64,000 bases of DNA from Cladophialophora immunda (GCF_000835495.1 NW_015622541.1:6200001-6264000), one strand, 5' to 3'. Counted from the first letter of the stretch, positions 10,839 through 22,828 are shown. Notes: a model not told the origin generated them from the letters alone. A program made the numbers and translations.

Positions 10839-11781
10839 CTAAGCAGTCCATCCCCCATCCACTTTATATGTTGATCCCGTCACAAAGCTCGCATCATCGC
10901 TCAGCAAGAAGGCAATGACCGTGGCAACTTCTTTGGGATCAGCCTGGCGGTCTATTGCCTGCATCTTCGTGGTAACAGGTCCATTTCTGAACCCGGTTTC
11001 CATTGCCTTGACCAAGGGTGTCCTGATAACGCCTGTGTTTACAAGGTTAACTTCTCGACGACTGGTCAATCCGGGGAATGTAAGGTATTACCTGGTGCCA
11101 CCGCGTTGACTCTGATACCATGGGATCCATACTCCCGAGCTGCTGTCCTTGTCAGACCTCGAACGGCGTGTTTGCTGGCGTTGTAGATTCCAGTATCGGC
11201 GAGCCCAATAAATCCTGCCACGCTCGAGACGTTTACCTAGACACACAGACAGAGTCAGCGCTAGGAATTCCAGAGCATCACAAATCCAGAACCGTGTAGG
11301 CGAGCTTTAAACTCACAATTGACCCTCCTCCGCTCTTCAGCATCTGCTGCAGCTCTGCCCTCATGGAGTAAAACACTCCGGCACCATTGATGCCCATGAC
11401 GAAATCCCAATCTTCGTCGCGCGACTCGGCGAGATGGCGACCTCCTTCCCGTTCGACGCCAGCAACATTGGCCGCACCGTCCAGACCACCAAGACGCTCC
11501 GCCGTGGTTTTGATCCATTCGGTCACCTTGGTACTATCCCGGACATCGACAACGGTGGTAAAATGGCCCTTGCCTGGTAGTGAGTCTACGGCTTTCTGGA
11601 GGCTGTCTTGGTTGACATCCGATAATGATAGCACCGCGCCGCGACTGGCCAGTAGCTGAGCAGTGGCCAGCCCAATGCCACTCGCCGCACCTGTAATGGC
11701 AATCTGTAGTCACCTTTTTAGCTCGCATTCCGCGCAGGTCAATGATCTCGGCCATACTCTTTTTCCCTCTAGAGAAGACAT
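10839..11781 (-). CDS. Short-chain dehydrogenase/reductase (classical SDR) 1
   Basis: NAD(P)-dependent oxidoreductase, substrate unknown. Exons 11781-11758, 11703-11317, 11236-11092 and 11032-10839 give 249 aa. The first exon is only 24 nt (MSSLEGKR); joining it over a 54-nt intron yields the cofactor motif TGAASGIG (12-19). An ATG at 11755 looks tempting but reads into a frame that loses this motif. The catalytic set is intact: NVAG, Ser142 (NVSSVAG), Tyr155 and Lys159 (YNASK), then VAPG and a C-terminal VDGGWTA. The length is typical of classical SDRs. It is on the same strand as, and 448 bp from, the cyclase, so a joint pathway is plausible. Confidence 0.88.
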
Positions 11782-12167
11782 GCTTGCCTGTGGACCAAAT
11801 CTTGGCGCCCGATGTTGCCTGGTATGATCGTTCAAAGGTCTATACGGATGGGACCACTGTTGGGCTCATCGCCCCCTTTTTAACGATACTTGAACGATAT
11901 CCGTGGACATTCGGCAGTCAAAGTCCGTCCAAGAACTTCCCCGCATATATTGCCTAGCCACGGAGAAGAACAAAAGAGGGGAGGCGAGAGGGGGCTACTT
12001 GGACTCTTGGAGTGGAGCAGCGGTTCGAAGCTGGAACCGATCTGACATTGCAGTTCACGACTCACCTCATCGCCTCTCATTTCTCAGATCTATCTGGTCG
12101 CGGTTTCAGCCTCGGTCTAGGCATTTGAGCGTGTTTGTCACGTGCCATACCCTAGGCCATTCGTATA
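11782..12167. promoter_or_regulatory. Upstream region of SDR 1
   Basis: The promoter interval of SDR 1, ending at the 3' end of the transporter pseudogene. A TATATA-like element sits near 11945-11950 on the minus strand, about 165 nt upstream of the ATG. No other gene. Confidence 0.35.
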
Positions 12168-13830
12168 TCAACCTTCTTCTACAAGGACCGATTCGACTGC
12201 CGTCTCCTTTGCACTGTCCATCAGAATACTTTCCTTGTACTGTGATTGCTTGAAGCGCCTGTGAATTTCCTCTTCGCGTTCATCTTCAAGGGCAATATTG
12301 TCGCCAAAAACTTCGCCAACATCCTCAAGTGATCGGCCCTTCGTCTATGAGCACTGTCAGCCCAGTTCAATCCGAAGAGTAAACAAGATTTTCTTTAGGG
12401 AACGAAGAGAGGGTAGTATTTCCATCCTATGTTTGCGAAGGCAACAGGAGCTGCCTGAAGGTAGATGATCGTGGACAGGAATAGGCCCGTGATAGAGATG
12501 CCGACCTCTCGAACGCGTAAAGGAATGGGGAATATTTCTGCCGGCTGGAAGATCGAGACTGCAATGCATTCGCCGATGAGAGCAATGAGAATCGCCACTC
12601 AATCCAAATACTAGGGCATCGTCAGTTAACATCATCTTGCAACCATGGAAAGTCAGCGTACACACAGTAGTTTCTTTCTCCCCACTTTGTCCACAATGAG
12701 AGCATTGAAGAGGTTTCCCGGTATGCATCAGGTGATCCAGGCTGACTAGGTTACTGATTGAAGGACAGTGTCGTAGCCAAGGTTAGAGTACAAGAGCGCT
12801 CCGTAGTCGAAGGTGAAGACCCAAGTCAGTCACCACGTTCAGAATCGCGGAATGGTCTCTGCCGTTGCAAACGTACTGTTGATCACAAGGGTGCCAGTTG
12901 CCTGGGCTGCAGCTAAAGTCAAGAATCCGACCACACAGCGCTTTCGCAGTGATCATACAAGGAAAAAGGTCTTTTGGTGGAACTTCTTTTTTCATCTCGT
13001 GAGAGACTTGAGCCGTAAGAAGGCGGAATTCCTGCTCGATGGGCGATCTTGGATGAGGACAAAAAGAACGGATTAACGCCGTTTCTTCATGGTGGCATCG
13101 AGAATGACTTACGCCATCTCGGATATCCAGGGACAAATAGGACGCCAATGGCGAGACACAATGGCGGTAAAGACTGTATTGCTAATGGCCGGTGCCATTG
13201 ACTTTTAGTTCCCCTCAGGAAATAAAAGCCTAGGCCGATCCAACTTGCAGAGCCATAGCCAATGTAGATTAACACTCTATGCATGCTAACGAGCAAACCC
13301 CGAAGCTTTGTTGGTGCCACTTCGCTTAGGTATAGTGGAACTAGTCCGGCCAGTGATCCTTCTTGGGTCAGGTGGACGAAAAAGAACTTTCAATCAAGAA
13401 TTCGACATTTGGAGCGTACCGAAGAGCGCCAAGGAGGAGGGCATTCTTTCGACCCAGTCTATCGGGAATCCATAAGTAGGAGATTGCGCCCAGGAACCCA
13501 CCATAGAGTGGTGGCAATGATACTGCTGTAATACCCGTAGTTCAGGGAACCTAAGGCAACGAATAGGACCACCTAGTGATGTACCAGCCCTGTTCGTTGC
13601 CGAGCGTGTTGTGACCTACAGCGAACTGGAAGAAGGTCGGCATTTTCACCTCTGGAGTTCTCTTTTTCTTGACGCCAGGTTTCGTGCAATCTATTCTGCA
13701 ATCCAACGAGACTGGATCCCAAGAAGTTGCTATATAATCGTAAAGAGGCAGACTCCCTCGAGGTGGAGAATGCATGGCGAATAAAATCGGCACTGGCGGC
13801 GGGACTGTCTGCTCTTCCTAGTAGGGACAA
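12168..13830 (-). pseudogene. MFS sugar-transporter pseudogene
   Basis: A full-length but broken hexose/lactose-permease-type transporter. Ordered fragments in different frames: ALGSLNYGYYSSIIATTL (about 13560-13505), GAISYLWIPDRLGRKN (about 13490-13440), LVPLYLSEVAPTKLRG (about 13355-13300), QEFRLLTAQVSHEMKKEV (about 13040), GFLTLAAAQATGTLVIN (about 12930-12885), NALIVDKVGRKKLL (about 12710-12670), SITGLFLSTIIYLQAAP (about 12500-12445) and the C-terminal TKGRSLEDVGEVFGD (about 12345-12300), ending at 12168. At least four frameshifts, several in-frame stops, a lost acceptor site near 12815 and an apparent loss of about 35 residues between membrane segments 1 and 2 separate the pieces. Intron relics such as GTAAGT after YPRW remain. 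It cannot encode a working carrier without several independent reversions. Confidence 0.85.
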
Positions 13831-14670
13831 GGCTCATGTTGGCCTACATTCCTAGATAGACTGGCATATAAAAGTAAGTGGGTCATGCCGCCACCAGCGC
13901 CCCTATTCTGGACGATCGTGGCTGAATACGGCTAACCGAGGTTTGGCTCTAGCCATTTAAGGATTTGCAATCAGCTTCGCGGTCTAACAACGTAGGTACC
14001 AACCTTGAACGAAAACTCCCAAGAACCGCCGGGGCAGAAGCCATCTCGAAGCATCCAGCAGTGCTGGTTTCGCGCCCATCAGGTCAAGTTTTGACGATAT
14101 CCCCTAGCATCAGCCGATCCATAACAGTCCTGAATGATCCTTTGTGAATGTTCGGCAGAACGATATTCATCACTGAATCCTGGTCGTTGCAATTTTTGTG
14201 TCGATTTCACGGCTCTTGACCCCCTGTCTATGCCGAACGAAAGATGGCTGGTCTTTCCTGTCGAGCAGACACCGCTGTTCGTTATTCCAGTCGCTGATTC
14301 GCACAAATTGGCGCTTGGAGGGTGATTGTGCGGTGTTCGTTCTCCGAGGATCGCTAGTCACGGGTCAGGCTTAGATTGGCACATGGGCGGCCCGCCCCAG
14401 CGACCCAAAAGCTTGGTTAACACACCGACGTGGTCATGGATCTACCCTGCTGCCTCCATGTTTTCCTGCCGTGTCTCTCTTCTGGCATAGCGTTGAGTCG
14501 CCAACAATAGAAGATGGGGTTGGGCAAATGACCTGCTCGGTAACCAAATGCCGACTATCTGCAGTTCAATATGTAAGCTCTGGTGATAACCCCAGGTTCT
14601 CCTCCTGCTCGATAGCGAGAACCATATCCCGTGCTCTCACCCTGGCCACTCCTGATTCAGACGGACCATC
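13831..14670. promoter_or_regulatory. Upstream region of the TRI12-type transporter
   Basis: An 840-bp interval between the pseudogene's 5' end and the exporter's ATG. No gene recognised. It presumably carries the promoters of both. Confidence 0.4.
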
Positions 14671-17005
14671 ATGGCAGGAGAAAAGACCGACAGCGGTCGG
14701 CAACTTGACTCTGAAACCCCGACTGAGCATCATGAGATCGACCAAGACGGCAAGATCGAGTCTGCAGACATCGTTGAGGAAGTGAATTCTGAAGAAGAGG
14801 AGGCCGTTGTGACGTTCAAGACATGGATCGTTGTGGGAGTGAGTAGATTCGTCCAAGGTTGAAGGAACCATTCTCTTACGTGCTGGATAGATACTGTCCT
14901 GCGGCTACGGCTTGTCCTTCTGGCCGATTCCAGTCATGGCAAATATCGGAGGCCTCATTGGTGAAGAGCTCGGTGCCCCCTCCAAGTACATTTGGTTTAT
15001 CCCTGTGAGTACCCCCTTCCATAGTTGTACGGGTAAACTCGCTAATACCTACCAGTCCTGGACGATATCTATCACGGTTTGCTTCATGTTGTGGTACGCA
15101 ACGCTACACAATCTTGGTCTTACCAGAGAAAGAAGATGCTAAAGATCCTAGTGGCGCAAACACTGACATGCTCGGTCGTCGATGGTTCCTGACCATTGGG
15201 AATCTGGTAAGGCAACGAAGCCATTCCTCGTATTGGGAGCAAATACTAAAGGAACGCACTAGATATGCACCGTTGGCCACATTGTTACCGCTTCGTCCAA
15301 GAACGTCAATGCCGTCATCGCAGGAATGGCCATTTCTGGCTTTGGTGGAGGCAACTGCCAGGTATGACCCTTGGGACTCGCGATATTGACAAGAGACCCT
15401 TGTGCTAAATATGCGTGTCCCAGATGGCTGCATTTGCACTGCCTGAATTGTTGCCCAACAAATGGCGCCACATCGGCGTTGTGCTGGCTGACTTCACGAC
15501 CCTGTTGTCGGTGATCCTGGCGCCGATTACTGGACTGTACGGCTTCCACTCGAGCTCGTGGAGATGGAACTTTTACGCTGCAGCCATTGCACAGTTCCTT
15601 TCATTTCTGGGGCTACTGTTCCTCTACTTCCCACCGGCTCATCCGTGAGTATCACCGAGGGTGCATCGTCATCAATCAACGATAGGGCGCTAACCTTTCG
15701 ACAGATACGGACTACCGATCAAAAAGGTGCTACCAAAAATCGACTACGTCGGTAAGATCATGACAGCTCCAAAAGCACAGCCTCCCCATTGGAGCCGCTG
15801 ACACCAGTGTCGTATAGGTGGCGTCTTGTTCGTCGCTGGCGCAGTGCCCACCCTTGTCGGGGTGGTGTACACCACTGTTGTGCCGTCCAACGATGCGCAC
15901 GTGGTCGCGCCGCTGGTGATTGGGTTTTTCTTCATTGTCTGCTTTGCCCTGTGGGAAACGTTCTCCAAGGCCGAGCATCCGTTGACGCCGAGATACGTCT
16001 TCGCGTCCTCCTGGGGTCGCGACTTCACCGCGCCGGCCATCGCTCTGGCCGTGGTCAACATGTTCTACTACTCGGGCAGCATTCTCTGGCCGACGATCAT
16101 CAACGCCTTCTACACGGACGGCGGCGCCGACTGGCGGTACGGCATTGTCTTGTCCCTGCCACAGGGCCTGGCCATCACCTTTGGCGCCGTCCTGCTGTCC
16201 GTCTTCGGCGGCAAGATCAAGAACTGGCAGTGGCAGTTGACCGGCTCGGTGTTCATCATGGTCCTCTTCGGCTCGCTCTTGGCGCTGGTGACGCCCACGA
16301 ACAAAGGCCTGATGGTGGCGTGCATCTTCCTGTCGCAGTGTGCCTACGGCTGGGCGATTTATCTGTCTATTGCCGTTGCCCAGATGGGCGTCGAGCACAA
16401 AGATCTGGGCTTGAGCGGCGGCATCGCTGGCGTCTTCCGATTTGCTGCAGGGTCCAGTATGCCCTCCCTTTACGTACCCCTATCGTGTTCGTGTCACTGA
16501 CCGATCTATCTGCAGTTGGGGCCGCGGTCTATACCACGATCCTCACCAACGAAACCAACAAGTCGATCGCGAAGCTAGTCCCCGCCGCCGCTGTTGCTGC
16601 TGGCCTTCCACAGTCGAAGATCTCTGACCTCCTCAGCGTCGTTGGCACCCCGGCCTTGGCCAAGGACTTCAGCCAAGCCGTAGTCACAGCAGTCGGAGCC
16701 GCGGTAGACCAAGCTCATGTGCACGGTATCCGGTAAGTCACCTTGCTCTCCCTGAAGAAGAGAGACAAAAACACAATTCTGACACAAACTCGGACTCTTT
16801 CAGCATGGTCGCCTTTGCCTCGCTCGCGTTCGGCATTGTCGGCATCATAGCGTGTATGTGCTGCAAGGACGTCGATAAGAAGATGAACAACAAGGTAAGT
16901 AGTATACTTTCCTCCAGTGGTTCGGATTGGGGGGCTGACAATATGGTCCAGATTGAGGTGTATCTCGAGAACACAGAGTACGCGAGCAGGAACAAGTACC
17001 ACTAG
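14671..17005 (+). CDS. MFS exporter, TRI12 / fungal siderophore-toxin efflux family
   Basis: Predicted plasma-membrane drug:H+ antiporter-like carrier of the TRI12 family, whose members export toxins or move siderophores; the cargo here is unknown. Eleven exons: 14671-14838, 14891-15004, 15056-15093, 15152-15206, 15263-15361, 15424-15644, 15705-15751, 15818-16456, 16516-16732, 16804-16894 and 16952-17005, giving 580 aa. All phases agree and no internal stop remains. Visible features: an acidic N-terminal tail (first ~50 residues), a first membrane segment with CGYGLSFWPIPVMANIGG, the MFS loop motif DMLGRRWF restored by exon 4, GMAISGFGGGNCQM, and FYYSGSILWPTIINAFY. There are about 14 spans and a C-terminal cytosolic tail. 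It lies between SDR 1 and SDR 2, as expected for a cluster exporter or importer. Confidence 0.9.
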
Positions 17006-18407
17006 CACATCTACGTGGAGACTGCAACTCAAGTTGTTTCTAGTCGGGCTAGCGATCTATTCTAACTGTTGCATCACCTATCTGGGAACTTATGACTGTG
17101 GTCGCTTGTTATATATGCAAACCCGGGACACTACAATGCCCGGAATATGGATAGTGTTCAAGGCTTCTCGCTCGGCTGCCGTCCTGCTGCCCATCTCGCA
17201 GTGTTCTATGTATCCATCGCAGGGCTTCTGTGGTTAGGAGCTCCTTGTCAGCTCTTTGTGGTTGTAGTCTGCATGAAACGCCATCAACACTGCGGCGTGG
17301 GGTGCCGATCCCGCCGGAATTTGGGACGGTTGTTCAACGCTGCTGAAACCTAGGACAATCGTGAACAGAGAGGTGCAGCCCCGTGATGACACCCCATCCG
17401 CCGTCGTCGCTCTGAATAGAATTAAGCCACCACGTCAGGCCGAGCGCAAGAATGATCATGTTGGCGCAAGCATCCATTGTGCGGCCGCTCTAGAAACTGC
17501 TCGCGGAAGAGCCTCCTTTGCCGGCACTAAACAGGCTCCAGGACCGGGATTTCCGTGATTTGTCCACTAGATGCCGCCGTGGTGATCTGTGTTTGGGACT
17601 GGTTGCAACGGGATGGGCGGCGTTGTCCCTGTTGCGGTCGACATTCCCATCGCCTTCCACTGACAGGTGGACTTCTCTCATCAGAAGTTCCTGGACCAGA
17701 AGTTGACGAGATGGAGAATTGTGCAAGGACTCTCTCAAGCGGCCCATTCGATCCTCGTTCACGCATGTGGCAAGTACAGCAACTTTACGAAGAACGCGTA
17801 GGAAAGGCCATTCTTATATCTTCAGACCTACCGAGCCATAGTGGTGGTGGTGCGACAACTTGACAAAGCTGGGATTTGGGTTCGAAGGGGGGATCCAATC
17901 ACAAGAGAATGGAGACCTATATTGGAGAGGCGTTTGGGTGGTTCGCCTTAGATGAGCGAATCCAGATCTTATTGATAGCGTTGGATGCGCTCCCAAGTCA
18001 TGGTCACGTTCCAGAAAGCAAGCATTGCCTGTCCCCTCTGTTCACGAGCAATGAGCGTCTGTCTGAGACCCAAGCCCGTGCGCCGGGACAGACCGTCATG
18101 GAACTTTGATAGTCCACCTCCCTCGAGATATGAAGATATTGTCCACAGGTATATCAAGGTCAGAACCGCAACTGATAGAGACTTCAAGAAAGCGTGGGAG
18201 CCCCTGGCGACGAATGCCGTTCTACCGGGACCTCTGGAGAGCTCTGATAAATAAGGGGCCTCACTACAAAACGGGCTGGAGCAGCATATGGCTACTTTCA
18301 AAACCCATCCTCGTCAAACATTCAGGGTCACCGGTTGTCTTTTGCCTGAAATCCAACCTACACAAAATCTTGACGAGAGTCCTTTCATCCGTTCTAACGG
18401 GAGTCAA
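17006..18407. other. Intergenic 1.4 kb without recognisable gene
   Basis: Lies between the convergent TRI12-type gene and SDR 2. Short open frames exist on both strands (for example around 17555-17863 and 17985-18254), but none has a family signature, a convincing start or splice-supported continuation. It could hold a decayed gene. Confidence 0.4.
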
Positions 18408-19406
18408 TCAAACCATTCCACCATCCACCAGAAAGTCCTGTCCGGTCGTATAACTGCTCGCCCCGCTCATGAGGTACAGGACCATTCCCGATAATTCGTC
18501 TGGGGTGGCCAGCCGGTGCATCGCGCAGCTGTCCAGGAAGAGTTTCCTCCTGCTCGGATTCTGTTGCATGACGGACTCCAGCATGTCGGTCTGGACGGTC
18601 CTGTTCACGCAAAGAAGTTCAAGTCAGTTTGCGGTCCTTTCCCCCAAAATGTGCGGTTTCTGGCGCGGACATACCCTGGGCTGATCGAGTTGACCCGAAT
18701 GCCGTACTTGGCCAACTCGTGCGCGACGTGCTTGGCGATGCCTCGGACGGCGTACTTCGACGCCGTGTAGGCCGCGATTTCTTGCGGCGCCAGCGACTTG
18801 TGGCCCGCCGTGGAGGATATGCAGACGACGCTGCCGCCGGTCTTCTGCTCGACCATCTTTGCCGTACAATGTTGCACGGTGTAAAAGACCCCATTGACCT
18901 GGGTGGGATTCGTTAGTTCTTGTGAAATGGAAATATCGGGGTAGGGGGGCTCGTCGAATACATTGACGTCCATGGTATCTGTGAAATCCTTCTCTGTGTG
19001 CTCTAGGAACGGCTTATCGCGAATGATGCCTGCCGCCGGGATACTAGTTTGCGGTCAGCCAACTTCGCGAGCTCTCCATACCCACGCCATGAGCAGGGGG
19101 CCAAGCTTGCCATCCATCAATGCTGCCAAAATCTTTGTGTATCCTGTCGACCGTGTCCTTCAAGAGTTGATAATCCACGACGTTGGCCCGGTAATATTCG
19201 TATTTCCCGCCAAAGGCGACCAGCTTGGCCATGTTCTCCGACGGCCCCTCGTTGAGGTCGATGACCGCGATGTTGGCGCCGACCTGGGCCAGCGTGTAGG
19301 CGAAGTTGAACCCCAGGCCCCGAGAGCCTCCTGTGATGACAATGTTCTTGCCCTTTAGCAGGAATTTGTTTAGGATCGAGTCCTCCGGGATCTGCGTTTG
19401 GGCCAT
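18408..19406 (-). CDS. Short-chain dehydrogenase/reductase (classical SDR) 2
   Basis: NAD(P)-dependent oxidoreductase of the sorbose reductase/gluconate dehydrogenase-like SDR group; substrate unknown. Exons 19406-19111, 19043-18962, 18898-18675 and 18600-18408 give 264 aa. The cofactor motif is TGGSRGLG (25-32), PAAG replaces the usual NNAG, and the catalytic set is Ser154 or Ser155 (ISSTAG), Tyr170 and Lys174 (YTASK), with ISPG and a C-terminal VDGGMV. The first intron uses a GC donor (GCAAGC..AACTAG) to give SIDGCIPAAGII; no GT donor gives the right frame. It has an N-terminal extension of about 18 residues relative to SDR 1. Its ATG is 443 bp from the 3' end of the Zn2Cys6 gene on the same strand. 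Confidence 0.87.
19044..19110 (-). other. GC-AG intron in SDR 2
   Basis: A 67-nt intron with donor GCAAGC and acceptor AACTAG. It is the only join found that keeps the SDR frame from the TGGSRGLG half into the PAAG segment. GC-AG introns are a small minority in fungi. Confidence 0.7.
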
Positions 19407-19849
19407 TGTCGGGTTTGCAAACAGAATTTTTTTTTACCTCCGGTGAATGGATTTCAGAAAGGGGTTGTTTCATGCACGAATGTAACTTCCGGAAGGACCA
19501 AGCTACACTCGATCTACCTTGAGGTGAAAATAACGGATGGGAGTTATCGAAATGGGGAAACGGGCCAGGATCCTGGGGCAAGGGATTGTGCCAGTAAGGT
19601 CCCGGAGAATGGTCGCCGCCTTCTCCGCAATGATACAAAGGTTCCGAGGACGGAGGACATGGCTGGCTCTTCAATGCCTCGTTCCGTTACAAGGGCGCTC
19701 AATTTTGGCCCGTGAAACGCAAAAGTCTCCAGGTTTTCATGGGAAGTTGTTGAGGTGAGAAGCATTCTCAAGAGGCTAGCGAGGCCGCTCAGAACTAACA
19801 ACGCCAGACTCGGCGGGACCCGAAGGGGAACAAAAACTTGATTGTGGTC
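19407..19849. promoter_or_regulatory. SDR 2 upstream region
   Basis: A 443-bp interval holding the SDR 2 promoter and the Zn2Cys6 gene's 3' UTR. A nine-T run lies just upstream of the SDR 2 ATG. No gene. Confidence 0.4.
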
Positions 19850-22175
19850 TTACAAAGATTCTAGACTGTACATAATGTCAAACTGTGAAGATATCGGGAG
19901 GAAGTCGTCGATACACAAAGGGCTATACGCCGACAAGCTGGGAAGCCCTGTATGGTCGTTGGGGGGCTGAAAAGAAGCCCTGTCCGCTCCCTCCTCCTGT
20001 ACCATGTTGAACAAGTTGGCCGGGTTCCTGGCGACCTCGTTGGCTTGCTGGAAATCCACGTACTCGCTTTCGAAATGGCACAGCCTCATGACGAGCTGGA
20101 TGATGCGGCGCACTCGTCGCGCCACGATGTAGGTTTTTTCCAGTTCGCTGAGCGTGCGTACGCACGTCTTGAGGGCTGAGAATTGACAGGCCCCGTCCGC
20201 CGAGCGCCTTTCTGCAATATCGGCGATCAAGATCGTAGATGCGGTCGCGATGACGTGTAAAGCGACGCCGCTCAGGGTGGATGCGTCCCCGTACACGTTC
20301 CGGTAATCCTGAAGGGTCGTTGCAATGTTTTTGGCGTTGTCGATGCAGATTTGTCGCGAAATGTTGCATTGGGCGTCGGTTTCCGACATCTTGACGCCAA
20401 AGTTTGCTGTTGGGCGGTGCAGGTGGATCTTGCAGGAATAGTACTGCATGCTAGCATCAATTGTCAGCGATCCATCTGAATATCAGCATGATTGCCGCCT
20501 TACTGGAGCACGAGGATCGACGGATGGGCTTCCTTGCAATACCGCAACTCCGGGTCGAGGTTTTGGTACCAGTCTTGAAGCTGTTCGTCAAGAGCATGGA
20601 GAGTCTCGGTGTCGCACTGTTCTTCGTTTCTAGATCCCTCAGTACTTGCTGCTTCATACGAACTTGGGATACTCACAAGGCGTCACATATCCGGCCGACG
20701 GTCAGGAGAAGAGTGACCGAGGAGAAAGCAATCCTTTTCTCCCACGAAGCGTCATGCTGGGTTAGAGAGCTGTTTCGGAGCTCCGTATCTTCGCACTTGA
20801 GACAAGATGGACGACCGAGGTAGAGGGCCCAAAGTCTTTGAGAAGGATGTTAGATTGGCTTGGTAGCAGGATCAAGTCAGGGGTAGTTACCGATCGAAAA
20901 CCAAACAGCCCCAGTAAGTGATTTGCCGTACTTTCATATCTCTCGGGGAGAAATTTGTAGACGCGAGCTTCTCTCCCGTTCTGTGAAGGCCCAGATCGAT
21001 AGCTAGTCGACACGCATCCCCTAGGAGGCCAGCCGTCAATATTGGTTGTGGACATCGCGTTGCAGACTTACCAGTTAGCAGCCAGCCTTTGGTATCCTTG
21101 CTCAATGAACAGTGAATGACAGACAGGAGCAGCAGAGCTTGAATAGTTGTAATCTGGGGCCTCTTGAGCTCCTGGTCGACGAGTCTAGTGGCGGTAGCCA
21201 CCAGGAAAGGTTCCTTGTCCTCCATGTCGTCGTTGGACGGGATCACCATCGCTCGCACCGATGGTCGGTCAGATATGCGTGCAGCGCAAGCATAGACGCA
21301 GTACAAGAGTGCTTTGCTGAAATACTTAGTCTGTCTCGTCTTCATGCCCTCGAGAAACTCCTCCCGATCGAACACTTGGAGGACGGTGTGCTGATACTTC
21401 CAGTAATTCTCCAGCAGGTGTGTCTGGGTCCCTGGGTCAATTGGATCATCGGGGCTGATGTCGGCGGTCACGCCCCTTTGAGACCACGGGCCGAGGAGTG
21501 AGGACGACACGCTTTCGGTGAGATGCAAGCTTGAGGTCGGCCCAAAGAATTTATATTGGCCTTCCTCGTCGCTGTTGAGCTTCCACTGCCGTCCACAAAG
21601 GCGTGAGATCAGGTTGTCTTCCTCCTGGGACGGGATTGGCACTGAAAGGGCTGAATACGTCGACGGAGTCTGCGGACTGGACACTTGATGTCGGGTGGGC
21701 GCGGTGAAGTTTTGCGTTGCCTTCGCCGATTCAAGAGCAGACTCAAGATCGGCGATCCGCTGATAAAGCTCGCGAATGTGATTTTTGGAGGAAGGGCTGG
21801 GGAGAGGGATTTAGCACACCATTCTCAAGCGCTAATAGAGTCGGTAGCTTTACCATTTCCGCTTGTCTTCGCTGGGCCAAACACATGGGATATTGAGCCT
21901 TTTGCACTTTCGGCAGCCCTCCAATTCGATCACGCACTGTTTGATACATGAGCACCATCACCAAAGGGGTTGTTTCCATGGGTCGGCAATACCTTGACCT
22001 TCTTCAGCCTGCAATGATTGCATGCAAGAGCAGTGGTGGAGTCGTGTTTCTTCGCGACGCGACCGGTGCGAGCGGAGGTGCCAGGTGTCTTCGGACTCCT
22101 TGATCCCGAGTCTTGCTGTGAGGCCAGATCGAACGTCTGAGGCGACGCTGAATCGTTTGTCATGTCCATCTTCAT
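19850..22175 (-). CDS. Zn2Cys6 transcription factor with fungal-specific TF domain
   Basis: Sequence-specific nuclear regulator, probably controlling neighbouring metabolic genes. Exons 22175-21993, 21936-21854, 21796-21072, 21020-20891, 20835-20677, 20629-20504 and 20450-19850 give 668 aa. The zinc cluster is assembled across intron 1, with Cys52, 55, 62, 69, 72 and 79 (C-x2-C-x6-C-x6-C-x2-C-x6-C). A short heptad segment, NHIRELYQRIADLESAL, follows. The middle homology region shows WLLTGDACRLAIDLGLHR and the hallmark YWGCLVFDRLWALYLGRPS, both completed by splicing. It has the architecture of xlnR/XYR1-like and related pathway regulators, but I cannot name a specific one. Its start lies 654 bp from the 3' end of the 670-aa gene. 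Confidence 0.9.
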
Positions 22176-22828
22176 GGCTGGGTGTTCGGCACGCAGCGCG
22201 CTCGAGGAAGACGGAGCTGGAGAGGGCTATCACCGAGTATATTGTGCCAGGCACCACGTTGCAAACCCCGCAATATGGTGGAGAGTCTCCAGCTGTCTGG
22301 CCGAGGGCGACCCCCTCCTTCTCTCTCCAGGTTTTGACTAACTCGATCTAGTTCTGTGGGCTTCAATAGGCCAATCTAAATGCTCCAGCCGGAGGTCGTT
22401 CGCCGAGAAATTCATTAGCCTCGCGCTGGTGCAGCCTTGTGGACTCCGTTCTGCCTCGGGTAAGCGATATGGGATATTTCCTTGGTCTAACCACAGAGGA
22501 CGAATTCAGGGGCACAATAATATTTCATATGGGTGGCTTTGTACAGGAGTGATAGCGTCGCAGCTGGAACTAGCGTAGGCGCAAAACGGGAGGAACTTAT
22601 GGTTGTTTTCAACGTTTGATATTAAAGGTAAGACTTCCCCAGACTAACTCTTCCAAAAGCACAAACCAAAGACTTATAAGCCCATCCATCCCACTCGAGC
22701 TTCAGCAGATCGGTCATTTTCATCTGCCATCAATGTCTTATATTCTGTCAAACAGATGCTGGGATCCGGGGAAGGAAACGGACCAGAGCGCGCAAATTTG
22801 CTGCTCTCAGCCACCGTGCCTAGATGGT
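22176..22828. promoter_or_regulatory. Upstream region of the Zn2Cys6 regulator
   Basis: A 653-bp interval with no gene recognised. It contains the regulator's promoter and the 3' flank of the 670-aa gene. Confidence 0.4.

Noticed and set aside
11534..11755. ATG at 11755 as the start of SDR 1
   Set aside because: It reads through the cofactor motif in the wrong frame. The 24-nt exon plus a 54-nt intron gives a perfect SDR N terminus.
15730..16398. Minus-strand open frame of 222 codons in the TRI12-type gene
   Set aside because: It lies opposite the GC-rich exon 8 of the transporter. The translation is His/Arg/Gly-rich and has no motif.
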